NCBI GenBank assembly: GCA_017644105.1
Contig: JAEPMD010000005.1
Span: 1 to 64,000 of the forward strand
DNA from: Rhizobiaceae bacterium
GTDB taxonomy: Bacteria; Pseudomonadota; Alphaproteobacteria; Rhizobiales; Rhizobiaceae
DNA length: 64,000 nt
Direction of reading: 5' to 3'
In this document: piece by piece, positions 53,293-63,698 of the stretch
Numbering within the stretch: the stretch's first letter is position 1
Layout of the letters: the number at the start of each line of letters is the position of its first letter
Notes under the pieces: model-generated
The model's input: the letters and a program-made list of their open reading frames with translations, nothing else
Database searches by the model: none
Told to the model about the DNA's origin: nothing
Position numbers and translations under genes: made by a program

Positions 53293-54147
53293 ATGTCTCG
53301 AGAGTTAAAGCTTCGCATCATATCTGCGATTGTTCTAGGTACGATCACGCTTGTCGTGACGTGGCTTGGAGGGGTTTTCTTTGCAGGTCTCGTCATCATT
53401 GTTGGGTTTTTGCTTTTCTATGAATGGAGTAATCTAACTCGAACCTCCAAACGTCAGCCATTGGTAAACTTTATTGGTTGGCTCACGCTTATCACGGTGA
53501 GTACATGCATCGTGCTGTCCACGCTGGAATGGGCTTTGGTGAGTATGTGTGTTGGCGCAATCCTAGCCGCAGCAATGGGGTGGGGAAAAGCCAAGAACAT
53601 TTGGGTATCGGTCGGAATTCTATATTCTAGCTTTCCGATCATTGCATTTACTGAATTAAGGGGAGATGAAACTTCCGGCTTTTACGATCAGATGGGCTTG
53701 TTCGCAATTTTGTTCCTCTTCGTCGTTGTTTGGGCGACCGATATTTTTGCCTATTTCTGCGGAAGGTCTTTGGGTGGGCCCAAGCTTGCCCCGTCAATTT
53801 CTCCGGGAAAAACCTGGTCAGGCGCGATATTTGGGTTAATTGCAGGTGTGGGTGGAGGCATCTGTATCGTGCTACTTATCAGCAGTGGTGGTGGTTATTT
53901 TGTCCCCATTGTTGCGGTTGTTTTATCGATATCCAGCCAAATTGGTGATCTGTTTGAATCTTGGGTGAAACGTCGTTTTGGTCAGAAAGATTCAAGTAAT
54001 CTAATACCTGGTCATGGTGGTTTTATGGATCGCCTGGATGGTTTGATATTTGCATCAATAGCGGCGTTTTTGATCGCATTACTCGATCAGTTTTATGCTG
54101 GTACTGATGCGTCGCATGTGTTAGCTATCCACCTGTTAGGTTTGTAG
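53293..54147 (+). CDS. cdsA: Phosphatidate cytidylyltransferase
   Basis: A 284-residue membrane enzyme that forms CDP-diacylglycerol. About eight helices are present, and the C-terminal signature includes SPGKTWSGAIFGLIAG and QIGDLFESWVKRRFGQKDSS followed by PGHGGFMDRLDGLIF. dxr, which some relatives keep nearby, is absent between cdsA and rseP. Confidence 0.95.
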   Translation: MSRELKLRIISAIVLGTITLVVTWLGGVFFAGLVIIVGFLLFYEWSNLTRTSKRQPLVNFIGWLTLITVSTCIVLSTLEWALVSMCVGAILAAAMGWGKAKNIWVSVGILYSSFPIIAFTELRGDETSGFYDQMGLFAILFLFVVVWATDIFAYFCGRSLGGPKLAPSISPGKTWSGAIFGLIAGVGGGICIVLLISSGGGYFVPIVAVVLSISSQIGDLFESWVKRRFGQKDSSNLIPGHGGFMDRLDGLIFASIAAFLIALLDQFYAGTDASHVLAIHLLGL

Positions 54148-54187
54148 TTATTTTAATTCATATTCGCCCAATTGGCGGAAAGTCTTC

Positions 54188-55348
54188 ATGGATATAATCA
54201 ATTCTATTTTTTCCATTTTTACAGGAAATATTCTCGTCTTTATCGTGATTTTGTCTGTTGTCGTGTTCATTCACGAAATGGGGCATTATCTTGTAGGTCG
54301 TTGGTGTGGAATTTACGCAACGACCTTTTCAATTGGATTCGGTAAGGAAATCTGGGGATTTGACGGAAAAGATGGAACCAGGTGGCGCGTTGCTATGATC
54401 CCACTTGGCGGATATGTAAAGTTTTTTGGCGATGAAAATGCGGCATCCATGCCAGACGGTGAAGGGCTCGAAGAAATGTCGGACGCTGATAAAGCGCGGT
54501 CGTTTCACCATGCATCTGTCTTGCGCAGATCACTGACGGTTCTTGCCGGACCCATGGCAAATTTCATCCTGACAATCGTTATTTTTACAGCCTTTTTCAC
54601 AATCTATGGCAAGCAAACAACTGATCCAATTATCAGCCAGGTTGTCGCAGAATCGCCTGCCGAAGCTGCTGGATTACAGCCTGGAGACTTGTTTGTATCG
54701 GTTGATGGAATTGAAATTAGTGTGTTCAATGACGTTAAGCGTTACATCTCATCTCGCCCGGAAACAGAGGTCGATATCACGATCAATCGCGGTGGAACAG
54801 AACAGGTTATCTCACTCATTCCAGATCGAAAGATCACAGAAGATCGCTTCTGCAACAAGATCGAAGAAGGGATTATGGGCGTTGTTGTGGTGCCCGATGA
54901 AAGTAATTCCCGACGCTTAGAATTCGGCGTTGTTGGCGCTATTGGTCAAGCATTTTCAGAAAGCTGGTTCATCGTCACTCGCACGTTTGACTATATAGGA
55001 AACATCTTTGTTGGACGTGAAAGCGCTTCTCAACTGAGCGGTCCGATTGGCATTTCTAAAATGTCAGGACAGGTGGCCACACTTGGCGTTGTCGCTGTAA
55101 TTCAGCTGATTGCGATTATTTCACTCTCGATTGGCCTGCTAAATCTCATGCCTGTCCCAATTTTGGACGGTGGACATCTCGTTTTCTATGCAATTGAGGC
55201 GATTCTTGGGCGTCCCGTGAGCCCTCGCGCGCAGGAATATGCATTTCGAGTGGGAATAATGCTCATATTATCTTTGATGTTGTTCACAACATTTAACGAT
55301 GTGACATCTTTGTTTAACCATGGTTGTGAAGTGCCGCAGGAGCAATAG
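54188..55348 (+). CDS. rseP: Site-2 intramembrane metalloprotease RseP
   Basis: A 386-residue membrane protease with the HEMGHYLVGRWCG zinc motif near the N-terminus, a periplasmic PDZ domain (about residues 150-215, ESPAEAAGLQPGDLFVSVDG) and the second zinc/LDG motif in MPVPILDGGHLVFYAIEA. It cleaves membrane-bound regulators, such as anti-sigma factors, and remnant signal peptides. Confidence 0.96.
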   Translation: MDIINSIFSIFTGNILVFIVILSVVVFIHEMGHYLVGRWCGIYATTFSIGFGKEIWGFDGKDGTRWRVAMIPLGGYVKFFGDENAASMPDGEGLEEMSDADKARSFHHASVLRRSLTVLAGPMANFILTIVIFTAFFTIYGKQTTDPIISQVVAESPAEAAGLQPGDLFVSVDGIEISVFNDVKRYISSRPETEVDITINRGGTEQVISLIPDRKITEDRFCNKIEEGIMGVVVVPDESNSRRLEFGVVGAIGQAFSESWFIVTRTFDYIGNIFVGRESASQLSGPIGISKMSGQVATLGVVAVIQLIAIISLSIGLLNLMPVPILDGGHLVFYAIEAILGRPVSPRAQEYAFRVGIMLILSLMLFTTFNDVTSLFNHGCEVPQEQ

Positions 55349-55352
55349 TTGC

Positions 55353-55372
55353 GGCAAAACAACAGTTTTGCC
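55353..55372 (+). terminator. Stem-loop between rseP and bamA
   Basis: GGCAAAAC-AACA-GTTTTGCC is a perfect eight-pair hairpin just after the rseP stop. It has no U-run; the 230-base gap that follows may hold a separate bamA promoter. Confidence 0.5.
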
Positions 55373-55578
55373 TAACTTTGCACCAATTGTGCGTTAATAG
55401 ACTGTTTACTCTAATCAATTCTTCTTCCGGGCATTGATTAAAAATGATACATTAAGTAAACGGAATTTAACTCTTTTCCTTGCTTGTAGAGCAAAAGAGT
55501 TCTAAACACGTATTGTCTCGATTCAGAATCCGAATTCTGTCGCGCGACCGCTTGGTTAAAAAGAAGGTAGTTTGTTCG

Positions 55579-57918
55579 ATGAAGTTTCGTTCCCGCTTAT
55601 TGAGTGCTGTTTCAGCCGCTGCATTATCGACAGGAATTGCGATATCTGGTTTTGGTTCAGCAACAATTGCAATGACGACAATTGCGGAAGCAGCTTCGGT
55701 TAGCCGCATTGTTGTTCGCGGCAATTCCAGAGTGGATGATGGAACAATTATCAACAATATCACAATCACTCCTGGTCAACGTTTTGATAATGATGACGTT
55801 GACGATTCCGTGAAACGATTGTTCGGAACCGGATTGTTCTCCGATGTGCGAATTGCTGTTTCTGGTGGAAGCCTTGTCGTTACAGTTGACGAAAATCAGA
55901 TTGTTAATCAGATCATCTTTAACGGCAACAAGAAAATCAAAGACAATAGACTGGCTGCATTGGTTCAAACTCAGCCGCTTGGGCCTTACAATGAGTTGTT
56001 GCTAAGCGCTGATATTGCTGCGATTGAAGATGCTTATGCTGGTATTGGTCGCGAAGACGCGACTGTTACAACACAAGTTGTGTCATTGGGTGACGGACGT
56101 GTGAATATTGCATTCCAGGTCAATGAAGGTGATCGAACAAAGATCTCATCTATCAATTTTGTCGGCAATAACGCGTTTTCCAATGGCCGTCTGGCTGATG
56201 TTGTGTCGACAAAGCGTTCGAATTTCCTAAGCTTTTTGATCCGTAAAGATATCTATGACGAAGACAAGCTTCGTGCGGACGAAGAATTACTCCGCAGATT
56301 CTATTATGATCGTGGTTATGCGGACTTCCGCGTTATTTCCTCATTTGCTGAACTTGATGAAACGTCCAACCAATACAGCATTACTTTCACGGTTGATGAA
56401 GGTGAGAAATACGATTTTGGCGCAATTACTGTTGATAGCACCATTCCAAATATCGATGCTGCTTCATTGCAAGGCGTCATCAAAAGCCGCACTGGCAACA
56501 CGTATAGTGCCAGCAAGGTAGAAGACACAATTGCAGCAATTGCGGACGAGGTTGCTAATCAAGGTTATCCATTCGCGCAAATTACACCGCGTGGTGATCG
56601 TGATTTCTCAGGACGCACTATTTCAGTCGACTATCTCGTGGATGAAGGCCCGCGTGCTTATGTCGAGCGTATTGAAATTATCGGTAACACGCGTACACGT
56701 GATTATGTCATTCGTCGTGAGTTTGATATCAGTGAAGGCGATCCGTTTAACCAAGTATTGTTGCGTCAAGCTACTAAGCGCCTGAATGCACTGGGTTATT
56801 TCTCGAATGTTGATATTTCAACACGTCAGGGATCCGAGGCAGATCGTGTGATCTTGGTTGTCAATGTAACGGATGAACCAACTGGTGAGTTTGGAATCGG
56901 TGGTGGTTATTCCAACACAACAGGTGCTTCGGCGGATATCTCCATTACAGAGCGCAACTTCTTGGGTCGCGGGCAATTCATCAAAATTTCAGCTGGTCGT
57001 GGTGAAGATTCGCAAGAATACGAATTGTCGTTCACTGAGCCTTATTTCTTAGGTTACCGGTTGGCGGCTGGTTTTGACGTCTTCAGAAAAGAAGATACAT
57101 CTAATTCTGGATACACAGGTCTAAACACTGGTACGAAACTCCGCATTGCGGCTCCACTAACTGAAAACCTTACATTGTCTGCAAACTATAACTATAATTT
57201 GCAGGAATTTAGTGCAGGCGGCACCTCAACATCAACTCCTGAGCAAGCAATCATCAATCAAGGTGACCGTACGAAGTCGGCTGTCGGCTATACAGTCACC
57301 TATAAAGATTTTGATGATGAGACTCTCACCCGTGAAGGTTACGCGGTTCGTGTTTCTCAAGAATTTGCTGGTCTAGGTGGTGATGAGAAATTCATCCGCA
57401 CAACTGCCAAAGCATCTTATTTTGATGTCGTTTCAGAAGCATCTGATCTGATTGCCAATATCACAGTTGGTGCAGGTCATGTCGCTGCGACGAGCGGTAA
57501 CTTAAGCGTCTTTGAGCATTTTTACCTTGGTGGTGAAACCATTCGTGGCTTTGACACAAAAGGTATTGGTCCAACTGTCAACGACGCTACAACAAATCTA
57601 GCAGTTGGCGGAACAACATATTTCAATGCCAGTGCAGAAGTCAGTGCGCCTTTGCCAGCCGTTTCCCGGGATTTGGGTTTGAGATTTAATCTGTTTGCTG
57701 ATGCAGCTACATTGTATGGTAATGATATTGATCCGACCACTGTCACAGGCGGCCAAACTATTAACGGTACAGGTATGGAATGGCGTGCATCTGTTGGTGC
57801 TGGTATCACATGGGCATCACCATTTGGACCATTGCGTGTTTATTATGCTGAGCCAATTGCTAAAGAAGCTAATGATAAGATCAAAAAATTTGGCTTTGGT
57901 GCAACATCGAGATTCTAA
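55579..57918 (+). CDS. bamA: Outer membrane protein assembly factor BamA
   Basis: A 779-residue Omp85 protein. A signal peptide (MKFRSRLLSAVSAAALSTG onward) is followed by five POTRA domains (for example VSRIVVRGNSRVDDGTIINN and YVERIEIIGNTRTRDYVIRR) and a C-terminal 16-strand barrel with the GGETIRGFDTKGIGP loop (RGF motif) and the final FGFGATSRF. It folds outer membrane proteins as the core of the BAM complex. The frame is open upstream to 55480, but the signal peptide fixes ATG 55579. Confidence 0.96.
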   Translation: MKFRSRLLSAVSAAALSTGIAISGFGSATIAMTTIAEAASVSRIVVRGNSRVDDGTIINNITITPGQRFDNDDVDDSVKRLFGTGLFSDVRIAVSGGSLVVTVDENQIVNQIIFNGNKKIKDNRLAALVQTQPLGPYNELLLSADIAAIEDAYAGIGREDATVTTQVVSLGDGRVNIAFQVNEGDRTKISSINFVGNNAFSNGRLADVVSTKRSNFLSFLIRKDIYDEDKLRADEELLRRFYYDRGYADFRVISSFAELDETSNQYSITFTVDEGEKYDFGAITVDSTIPNIDAASLQGVIKSRTGNTYSASKVEDTIAAIADEVANQGYPFAQITPRGDRDFSGRTISVDYLVDEGPRAYVERIEIIGNTRTRDYVIRREFDISEGDPFNQVLLRQATKRLNALGYFSNVDISTRQGSEADRVILVVNVTDEPTGEFGIGGGYSNTTGASADISITERNFLGRGQFIKISAGRGEDSQEYELSFTEPYFLGYRLAAGFDVFRKEDTSNSGYTGLNTGTKLRIAAPLTENLTLSANYNYNLQEFSAGGTSTSTPEQAIINQGDRTKSAVGYTVTYKDFDDETLTREGYAVRVSQEFAGLGGDEKFIRTTAKASYFDVVSEASDLIANITVGAGHVAATSGNLSVFEHFYLGGETIRGFDTKGIGPTVNDATTNLAVGGTTYFNASAEVSAPLPAVSRDLGLRFNLFADAATLYGNDIDPTTVTGGQTINGTGMEWRASVGAGITWASPFGPLRVYYAEPIAKEANDKIKKFGFGATSRF

Positions 57919-57973
57919 GTTTCTTAGCTAATCGATACAGATAGATTTAGTTGGCTTTGGGTGGCAACTTGAT

Positions 57974-59038
57974 ATGGAAAATAAATTCTTTTCTCCTACA
58001 AGTGCGCTTTCTGTCAGCGAAATCATAGCTAAAACTCAATCCGAACCAAGCATAGCAGACTATGACGATATCGCTATTTGCGATGTTGCACCGCTTGCGC
58101 GGGCCAAAGCGGATGAAATTAGCTTCATTAGCTCGCGAAAAGCGTTAGATTTGCTAGATGGCTCTGATGTTAAAGTTCTGTTTTGTAACAAAGCTTTAGC
58201 ATCAAGAATTAGCGATGATATTCTGACATTGATCGTCGCAAATCCACAAAAAGCCTTCACACAAATTCTCAATCATTTTTATCCAGACGCTGCAGGGATT
58301 GCGACATCACAAGCTTCATCTGGTATCTCGCCAAATGCGCATATTGAGAGCTCAGCCACTATAGAAGACGCTGTAGTTGTCGAGGCTGGCGCTGTTATTG
58401 GTGCCAATGCCAATATCGGGGCGGGTTCGCATATTTGTGCCAATGCTGTCATCGGGCAAGGTGTTCAAATCGGTCGAAACAGTTCAATTGGTGCAAATAC
58501 AAGCATCACAAATGCCCTTATTGGTAATCAGGTTACAATTCATGCAGGTGCGCGCATTGGTCAAGAGGGATTTGGCTATGTCTCGGACCGAGACGGTCAC
58601 CATAAAATCCATCAAATTGGCCGTGTGATCATCCAAGACAATGTAGATATTGGTGCCAATACCACAATTGACCGTGGTGCTATGGATGACACAGTGATTG
58701 GCGAAGGTACAAAGATCGATAATCTTGTGCAGATCGCACATAACGTTCGTATCGGAAGACATTGCGTGATTGTTTCTCAAGTTGGCATTGCAGGTAGCGC
58801 AGAACTGGGTGATTTTGTATTGATTGGCGGCGCAGCAGGCGTCGTTGGCCACGTTAAGGTCGGTAATGGCGCACAAATTGCGGCAACCAGCGCAGTAGCA
58901 ACAGACGTTCCGGAAGGCGCACGATGGGGTGGAATACCTGCGCGTCCAATGACAGCCTTCCTCCGAGACGTCGCGGACATAAATGCACGTGCTTTTGGTC
59001 GCGGAAAATATAAAAAAGAAGGAAAAAATGATGAGTGA
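57974..59038 (+). CDS. lpxD: UDP-3-O-(3-hydroxyacyl)glucosamine N-acyltransferase
   Basis: A 354-residue lipid A enzyme. The N-terminal uridine-binding domain (about 1-100) precedes a long left-handed beta-helix; [20 protein letters not shown] and [20 protein letters not shown] are characteristic, with the catalytic His in IAHNVRIG. It adds the N-linked acyl chain. The stop overlaps the start of fabZ. Confidence 0.96.
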   Translation: MENKFFSPTSALSVSEIIAKTQSEPSIADYDDIAICDVAPLARAKADEISFISSRKALDLLDGSDVKVLFCNKALASRISDDILTLIVANPQKAFTQILNHFYPDAAGIATSQASSGISPNAHIESSATIEDAVVVEAGAVIGANANIGAGSHICANAVIGQGVQIGRNSSIGANTSITNALIGNQVTIHAGARIGQEGFGYVSDRDGHHKIHQIGRVIIQDNVDIGANTTIDRGAMDDTVIGEGTKIDNLVQIAHNVRIGRHCVIVSQVGIAGSAELGDFVLIGGAAGVVGHVKVGNGAQIAATSAVATDVPEGARWGGIPARPMTAFLRDVADINARAFGRGKYKKEGKNDE

Positions 59039-59501
59039 CGGTGAAGTCAAAACGCTAGGATCAGCAGATATTCAGAAGATTTTAGAACTGCTTCCACATC
59101 GATATCCTTTTTTGTTGATTGATAAAATTGTTGATATAGACGGCGATAATTCAGGCATTGGTATTAAAAATGTAACCATGAATGAACCGCATTTTACCGG
59201 CCATTTTCCTGGCCAGCCTGTTATGCCGGGTGTCTTAATCATCGAAGGCATGGCCCAAGCAGCTGGAGCTATTTGTTTGATGGCGGCTGAGATTCAGGGA
59301 AATCTTGTATATTTGATGACAATTGACAATGCGCGTTTCAGAAAACCTGTTGTGCCGGGTGACGTGCTTGAATTGCATGTTCAAAAGACCAAGAAACGCG
59401 GAAATATTTGGAAATTCCATTGTGATGCCATTGTTGATGGCACCAAAGTGGCCGAGGCCGATATCGGCGCAATGCTCGTCGCCGAAGAAAGTGCTAAGTA
59501 A
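59028..59501 (+). CDS. fabZ: 3-hydroxyacyl-ACP dehydratase
   Basis: A 157-residue hot-dog-fold dehydratase of fatty acid synthesis. The active site is [20 protein letters not shown] followed by IEGMAQAAG, giving the His and Glu pair. GAAGGA precedes ATG 59028; ATG 59031 is the alternative. It overlaps lpxD and shares one base with lpxA (TAATG). Confidence 0.96.
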   Translation: MMSDGEVKTLGSADIQKILELLPHRYPFLLIDKIVDIDGDNSGIGIKNVTMNEPHFTGHFPGQPVMPGVLIIEGMAQAAGAICLMAAEIQGNLVYLMTIDNARFRKPVVPGDVLELHVQKTKKRGNIWKFHCDAIVDGTKVAEADIGAMLVAEESAK

Positions 59502-60316
59502 TGCGTGAACCTGTGGCGGATATTCACCCAACAGCAATCGTCGAGGATGGGGCAATCATCGGCGAAGGTTGTAAAATCGGGCCCTACAGCATAATTGGAC
59601 CGAAAGTAAAGCTTGGTGCAAATGTCACCATTCGAAGCCATGTGGTGATTGATGGCAACACCACAATCGGATCTGGATGCTCGATTTTCTCTCATGCCGT
59701 TTTGGGTACAGAACCACAAAACATTCACTATAGAGGTGAAGATACCGAGCTTATCATCGGTAAAAACTGTCAAATTCGCGAGAGTGTGACGATGAATCCG
59801 GGCATGCCCGATGCCGGTGGCAAAACCGTTGTGGGCGATAATTGCCTATTTCTAGTCAATAGCCACGTGGCTCATGACTGTATTCTTGGCAACAATATTA
59901 TCCTCTCAAATAACGTGATGATCGCAGGACATGTTGAAATTGGTGACAATGTCATCATGGGAGGAGGGGCAGGTATTCACCAGTTTGTACGCATTGGCCA
60001 CCATGCCTTCGTCGGCGGCGTTAGCAATGCTAAAAATGACATTATTCCCTTTGGCATGTCAGATGGCGTACCTGGCGAATTGGTCGGTTTAAATGTCGTA
60101 GGTCTACGCCGCGCTGGATATGAAAAGCAACAAATCTTAGACATTAGACGTTTTGTGAAAAATGTGTTTGAGAGCGGCGGTACCTTTAAAGATCGTCTTG
60201 CTGACATTGATCCTTCGCAGCTCAGCGAAGTCGAAAAAGATGTCTATGACTTTATCACCGCAGACAGTAAACGGGGCTTCCTCAACGTAAGATCGGCCCC
60301 CAAGTCACAGGACTAG
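59501..60316 (+). CDS. lpxA: UDP-N-acetylglucosamine O-acyltransferase
   Basis: A 271-residue trimeric beta-helix enzyme for the first step of lipid A synthesis. Hexapeptide repeats run from IHPTAIVEDGAIIGEGCKIG on; the catalytic His is in NSHVAHDCILGNN, and QFVRIGHHAFVGGVS and the C-terminal helical domain follow. It is translationally coupled with fabZ. Confidence 0.97.
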   Translation: MREPVADIHPTAIVEDGAIIGEGCKIGPYSIIGPKVKLGANVTIRSHVVIDGNTTIGSGCSIFSHAVLGTEPQNIHYRGEDTELIIGKNCQIRESVTMNPGMPDAGGKTVVGDNCLFLVNSHVAHDCILGNNIILSNNVMIAGHVEIGDNVIMGGGAGIHQFVRIGHHAFVGGVSNAKNDIIPFGMSDGVPGELVGLNVVGLRRAGYEKQQILDIRRFVKNVFESGGTFKDRLADIDPSQLSEVEKDVYDFITADSKRGFLNVRSAPKSQD

Positions 60317-60320
60317 CACC

Positions 60321-61196
60321 ATGGCGCGCCAATCGTCGCATCGTGAAAATGGCGATGCTCGGGTGGCGATAATCGCCGGATATGGTCGTCTGCCGGTGGA
60401 TGTCGCATTGGCAGCGCGTCAGCAGGGCATTGACCCCGTCATTTTCGCTTTATCAGGCGAAGCTGATCATGATTGGTCGGATTTTGATCATTTGGAGTTA
60501 CCCATAGCGAATTTTTCTAAAGCTGTAAAAATGCTGAGGATGTATAATGTTGATCGCATTATTCTGGCGGGTGGGGTGCGAAATAGACCAAAAATTTTGG
60601 ACATTCGAATAACGCTTAAGATGTTGTTTTCAATGCCAAAAATACTCAAGGAAATCCTGTCTGGCGGGGATGACGCGCTTCTCCGAACAACAATAAAAAC
60701 GTTTGAAATGTTTGGAGTTGAAGTTATTGGCGCGCAAGAAATTGCCCCCAATTTACTTGCTGAGGAAGGTGTTCTTGGAAATGTTGAAGTTTCTGAGTTT
60801 GATCAGATTGATATTGACGTGGCATCGGCTGCCGCATCTCAATTAGGCCTCCAAGACAAAGGGCAAGCGGCTGTTGCGATCAACGGAAAGCTTGTCGCAA
60901 CTGAGGGGCCCGATGGTACAGATGCGATGTTGACCAAAGTCTCGGCTCAAAACCACCGCGAGACAAAGGTTGGCGGGCAGGGCGTGTTGGTTAAACTGTG
61001 CAAACCTCAGCAAGATAGACGAGCAGATTTGCCGACGATCGGTCCCAACAGTGTACAAAAAGCGCATGAGGCTGGTCTCTCCGGGATTGCGGTCGAGGCA
61101 GGGCGCTCCTTTATCTTAGACAAAGAAAATGTGATAAGAGAAGCAAATAAACACGGAATTTTTATTGCGGGAATATCTCGAAAGGCGTCTTCATGA
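60321..61196 (+). CDS. lpxI: UDP-2,3-diacylglucosamine pyrophosphatase LpxI
   Basis: A 291-residue protein (former DUF1009). It reads VAIIAGYGRLPVDVALAARQ, has RIILAGGVRNRPKILDIRI in the first half, and GGQGVLVKLCKPQQDRRADL with LPTIGPNSVQKAHEAGLSGI in the second. LpxI replaces LpxH in alphaproteobacteria and releases UMP from UDP-diacylglucosamine. It ends in an ATGA overlap with lpxB. Confidence 0.95.
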   Translation: MARQSSHRENGDARVAIIAGYGRLPVDVALAARQQGIDPVIFALSGEADHDWSDFDHLELPIANFSKAVKMLRMYNVDRIILAGGVRNRPKILDIRITLKMLFSMPKILKEILSGGDDALLRTTIKTFEMFGVEVIGAQEIAPNLLAEEGVLGNVEVSEFDQIDIDVASAAASQLGLQDKGQAAVAINGKLVATEGPDGTDAMLTKVSAQNHRETKVGGQGVLVKLCKPQQDRRADLPTIGPNSVQKAHEAGLSGIAVEAGRSFILDKENVIREANKHGIFIAGISRKASS

Positions 61197-62350
61197 AGCC
61201 ATTGAAAGTGGCCATCATTGCAGGGGAAGTATCTGGGGATCTTTTAGCCGCAGATCTCATTTCTGCGCTTAAAAGACAACTTCATGATCAAACCGGACAG
61301 GAAATTGAGCTTTTTGGAGTCGGAGGACCTGGTTTGGTTTCGGAAGGTTTGAAACCGCTATTTGATTTTTCGGAACTTTCAATCATTGGGATTTCTGCAG
61401 TTATTGCCAAGCTGCCAAAATTATTGCGGCGTATCCGCCAGACCGCGAACTCAATTGTTGAATACGATCCGGATATACTGATCATCGTAGATAGCCCCGA
61501 TTTCACGCATCGTGTTGCGAAAATTGTACGTGAGAAAAATCCTCGCATTCCGATCATAAATTATGTTTGTCCGACAGTTTGGGCTTGGAAATCAGAGCGT
61601 GCGTTAAAAATGCGTGCTTATATTGATCATGTGCTGAGTGTCTTGCCTTTCGAGCCTGAAATTGTTGAAAAACTTTCCGGTCCACCCATTAGCTATATTG
61701 GTCATAGATTAATGGAGAACAAGGCTGCGCAAACGTGTCGAACAACGCAACTTTCTCATCAAATATCAGCTGATAAGACAATATTGTTACTGCCAGGTTC
61801 GCGCTCAAGCGAACTGAACAAGAATCTCGAAACCATACAAAAATCAGCGCTTGAATATTTAAAATTTGAGCCGCAAACAAAATTTATCATGCCGACAATT
61901 GCCCGGTTCGAGAGCCGTTTGCAGGACGAGCTTAAGTCCTGGCCATTTCAAGTAGAATTGGTAGTTGGCGAAACTGATAAGTGGGATGCGTTTTCTCGTG
62001 CTGATGCAGCACTAGCAGTATCGGGTACGATTTTGCTTGAGCTTGCAATTGCAAGAGTGCCATGCGTATCAATTTATAAAGTGGATTTCATGCTTAGAAT
62101 GCTGCACAAAAAGATGGATGCTTGGACCGCCGCGCTTCCAAACTGGATCGCAGATTATCAGGCCATCCCGGAGTTTTTTGATGAATTTGCTCGGCCTGGC
62201 ATGTTAGCGAGACATCTTTATCGGCTATCAAGTGATACTTTGCAGCGGAATACCATGTTGGAGGCATTTGATTTTGTTCATGAGCAAATGAGCGTCGATC
62301 AGCCTCCCAGTGAATATGGTGCACGCATCGTCCTTGAGCATTTGAAATAA
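61193..62350 (+). CDS. lpxB: Lipid-A-disaccharide synthase
   Basis: A 385-residue GT-B glycosyltransferase that joins lipid X and UDP-diacylglucosamine. The N-terminus is VAIIAGEVSGDLLAADLISA; INYVCPTVWAWKSERA, LLLPGSRSSEL and ALAVSGTILLELAIARVPCV are standard. It closes the plus-strand envelope cluster and has a strong terminator. Confidence 0.96.
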   Translation: MKPLKVAIIAGEVSGDLLAADLISALKRQLHDQTGQEIELFGVGGPGLVSEGLKPLFDFSELSIIGISAVIAKLPKLLRRIRQTANSIVEYDPDILIIVDSPDFTHRVAKIVREKNPRIPIINYVCPTVWAWKSERALKMRAYIDHVLSVLPFEPEIVEKLSGPPISYIGHRLMENKAAQTCRTTQLSHQISADKTILLLPGSRSSELNKNLETIQKSALEYLKFEPQTKFIMPTIARFESRLQDELKSWPFQVELVVGETDKWDAFSRADAALAVSGTILLELAIARVPCVSIYKVDFMLRMLHKKMDAWTAALPNWIADYQAIPEFFDEFARPGMLARHLYRLSSDTLQRNTMLEAFDFVHEQMSVDQPPSEYGARIVLEHLK

Positions 62351-62351
62351 A

Positions 62352-62388
62352 AAAAACTCCGCGATCTAGAAAAGACGCGGAGTTTTTA
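62352..62388. terminator. Bidirectional terminator between lpxB and gltA
   Basis: AAAAACTCCGCG and CGCGGAGTTTTT form a 12-pair stem with a loop of about 12 bases. The A-run on the left and T-run on the right allow termination in both directions for the convergent genes. Confidence 0.9.
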
Positions 62389-62408
62389 ATTTGTATCAAA
62401 AAGACTGA

Positions 62409-63698
62409 TTATCTTTTAATAACAGGTACATAATCGCGGCTTGCTTGACCTGTATAAAGCTGACGAGGACGGCCAATACGCTGGCTTGGATCTTCAATCA
62501 TTTCTTTCCACTGAGCGATCCAACCAACTGTACGAGCCAACGCGAAGAGCACTGTAAACATTGTAGTTGGGAAGCCAAGAGCTTTCAATGTAATACCAGA
62601 ATAGAAATCAATATTCGGATATAGTTTCTTCTCGATGAAATATTCATCCGTCAGCGCGATACGCTCAAGTTCCATGGCAACTTCGAGCAATGGATCGTCT
62701 TTAATACCCAATTCGTTGAGAACTTCATGCGTTGTTTTCTGCATGATTTTCGCGCGTGGGTCATAGTTTTTATAAACACGGTGACCGAAGCCCATCAAAC
62801 GGAATGGATCATCTTTGTCTTTAGCGCGTGCTACATATTCAGGTATACGATCAACACTACCAATTTCTGCAAGCATGTTCAAAGCAGCTTCGTTTGCACC
62901 ACCATGTGCAGGACCCCAAAGACAGGCGATACCAGCAGCAATACAAGCAAATGGGTTTGCACCAGATGAACCAGCAAGGCGTACTGTAGATGTTGATGCG
63001 TTTTGCTCGTGATCAGCGTGTAGGATAAAGATACGGTCCATCGCGCGAGCAAGAACCGGATTGACCTTATAGTCTTCGCAAGGAACAGCAAAACACATGC
63101 GCAGGAAGTTGGACGCATAGTCCAAATCATTCTGCGGATAGATGAACGGTTGGCCGATATGATACTTATAGGCCATTGCCGCCAATGTCGGCAGTTTTGC
63201 AATCATCCGCATGGACGCTACCATGCGCTGATGTGGATCCGTGATATCAGTTGAATCGTGATAGAATGCAGACAGCGCGCCCACACAGCCACACAGAACA
63301 GCCATTGGGTGAGCATCACGACGGAAACCCGTGAAGAAACGCGACATTTGTTCATGCACCATTGTGTGGCGTGTCACACGATAATCAAAGTCTTCTTTTT
63401 GAGCTGCTGTTGGCAATTCACCATAAAGCAGCAGATAGCAAATTTCTAAGAAGTCGCCTTGCTCGGCCAATTGTTCAATTGGATAACCACGGTGAAGCAG
63501 CACACCTTTGTCGCCATCGATGAAAGTGATGTCTGAATCACATGAACCGGTAGATGTGAAACCAGGGTCGAATGTAAATGCGCCAGTTTGCTTATACAAA
63601 GTGCTGATGTCGATAACGTCAGGACCCAAAGTTCCAGAGCGGACGGGAAATTCGTGCTCTTTACCTTCGAAATGTAATGTGGCTTTTTTATCGGTCAT
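62409..63698 (-). CDS. gltA: Citrate synthase (type II)
   Basis: A 429-residue hexameric-type citrate synthase of the TCA cycle. The catalytic residues are in [20 protein letters not shown] (His), [20 protein letters not shown] (His, Arg) and NIDFYSGI (Asp). The N-terminal beta domain is [20 protein letters not shown] followed by [26 protein letters not shown] precedes the ATG. It is convergent with lpxB. Confidence 0.97.
   Translation of the reverse strand: MTDKKATLHFEGKEHEFPVRSGTLGPDVIDISTLYKQTGAFTFDPGFTSTGSCDSDITFIDGDKGVLLHRGYPIEQLAEQGDFLEICYLLLYGELPTAAQKEDFDYRVTRHTMVHEQMSRFFTGFRRDAHPMAVLCGCVGALSAFYHDSTDITDPHQRMVASMRMIAKLPTLAAMAYKYHIGQPFIYPQNDLDYASNFLRMCFAVPCEDYKVNPVLARAMDRIFILHADHEQNASTSTVRLAGSSGANPFACIAAGIACLWGPAHGGANEAALNMLAEIGSVDRIPEYVARAKDKDDPFRLMGFGHRVYKNYDPRAKIMQKTTHEVLNELGIKDDPLLEVAMELERIALTDEYFIEKKLYPNIDFYSGITLKALGFPTTMFTVLFALARTVGWIAQWKEMIEDPSQRIGRPRQLYTGQASRDYVPVIKR

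Noticed and set aside
53166-54187. A dxr gene expected between cdsA and rseP
   Set aside because: There are only 40 bases between cdsA and rseP; the gene is elsewhere, as in many relatives, so its absence is not unusual.
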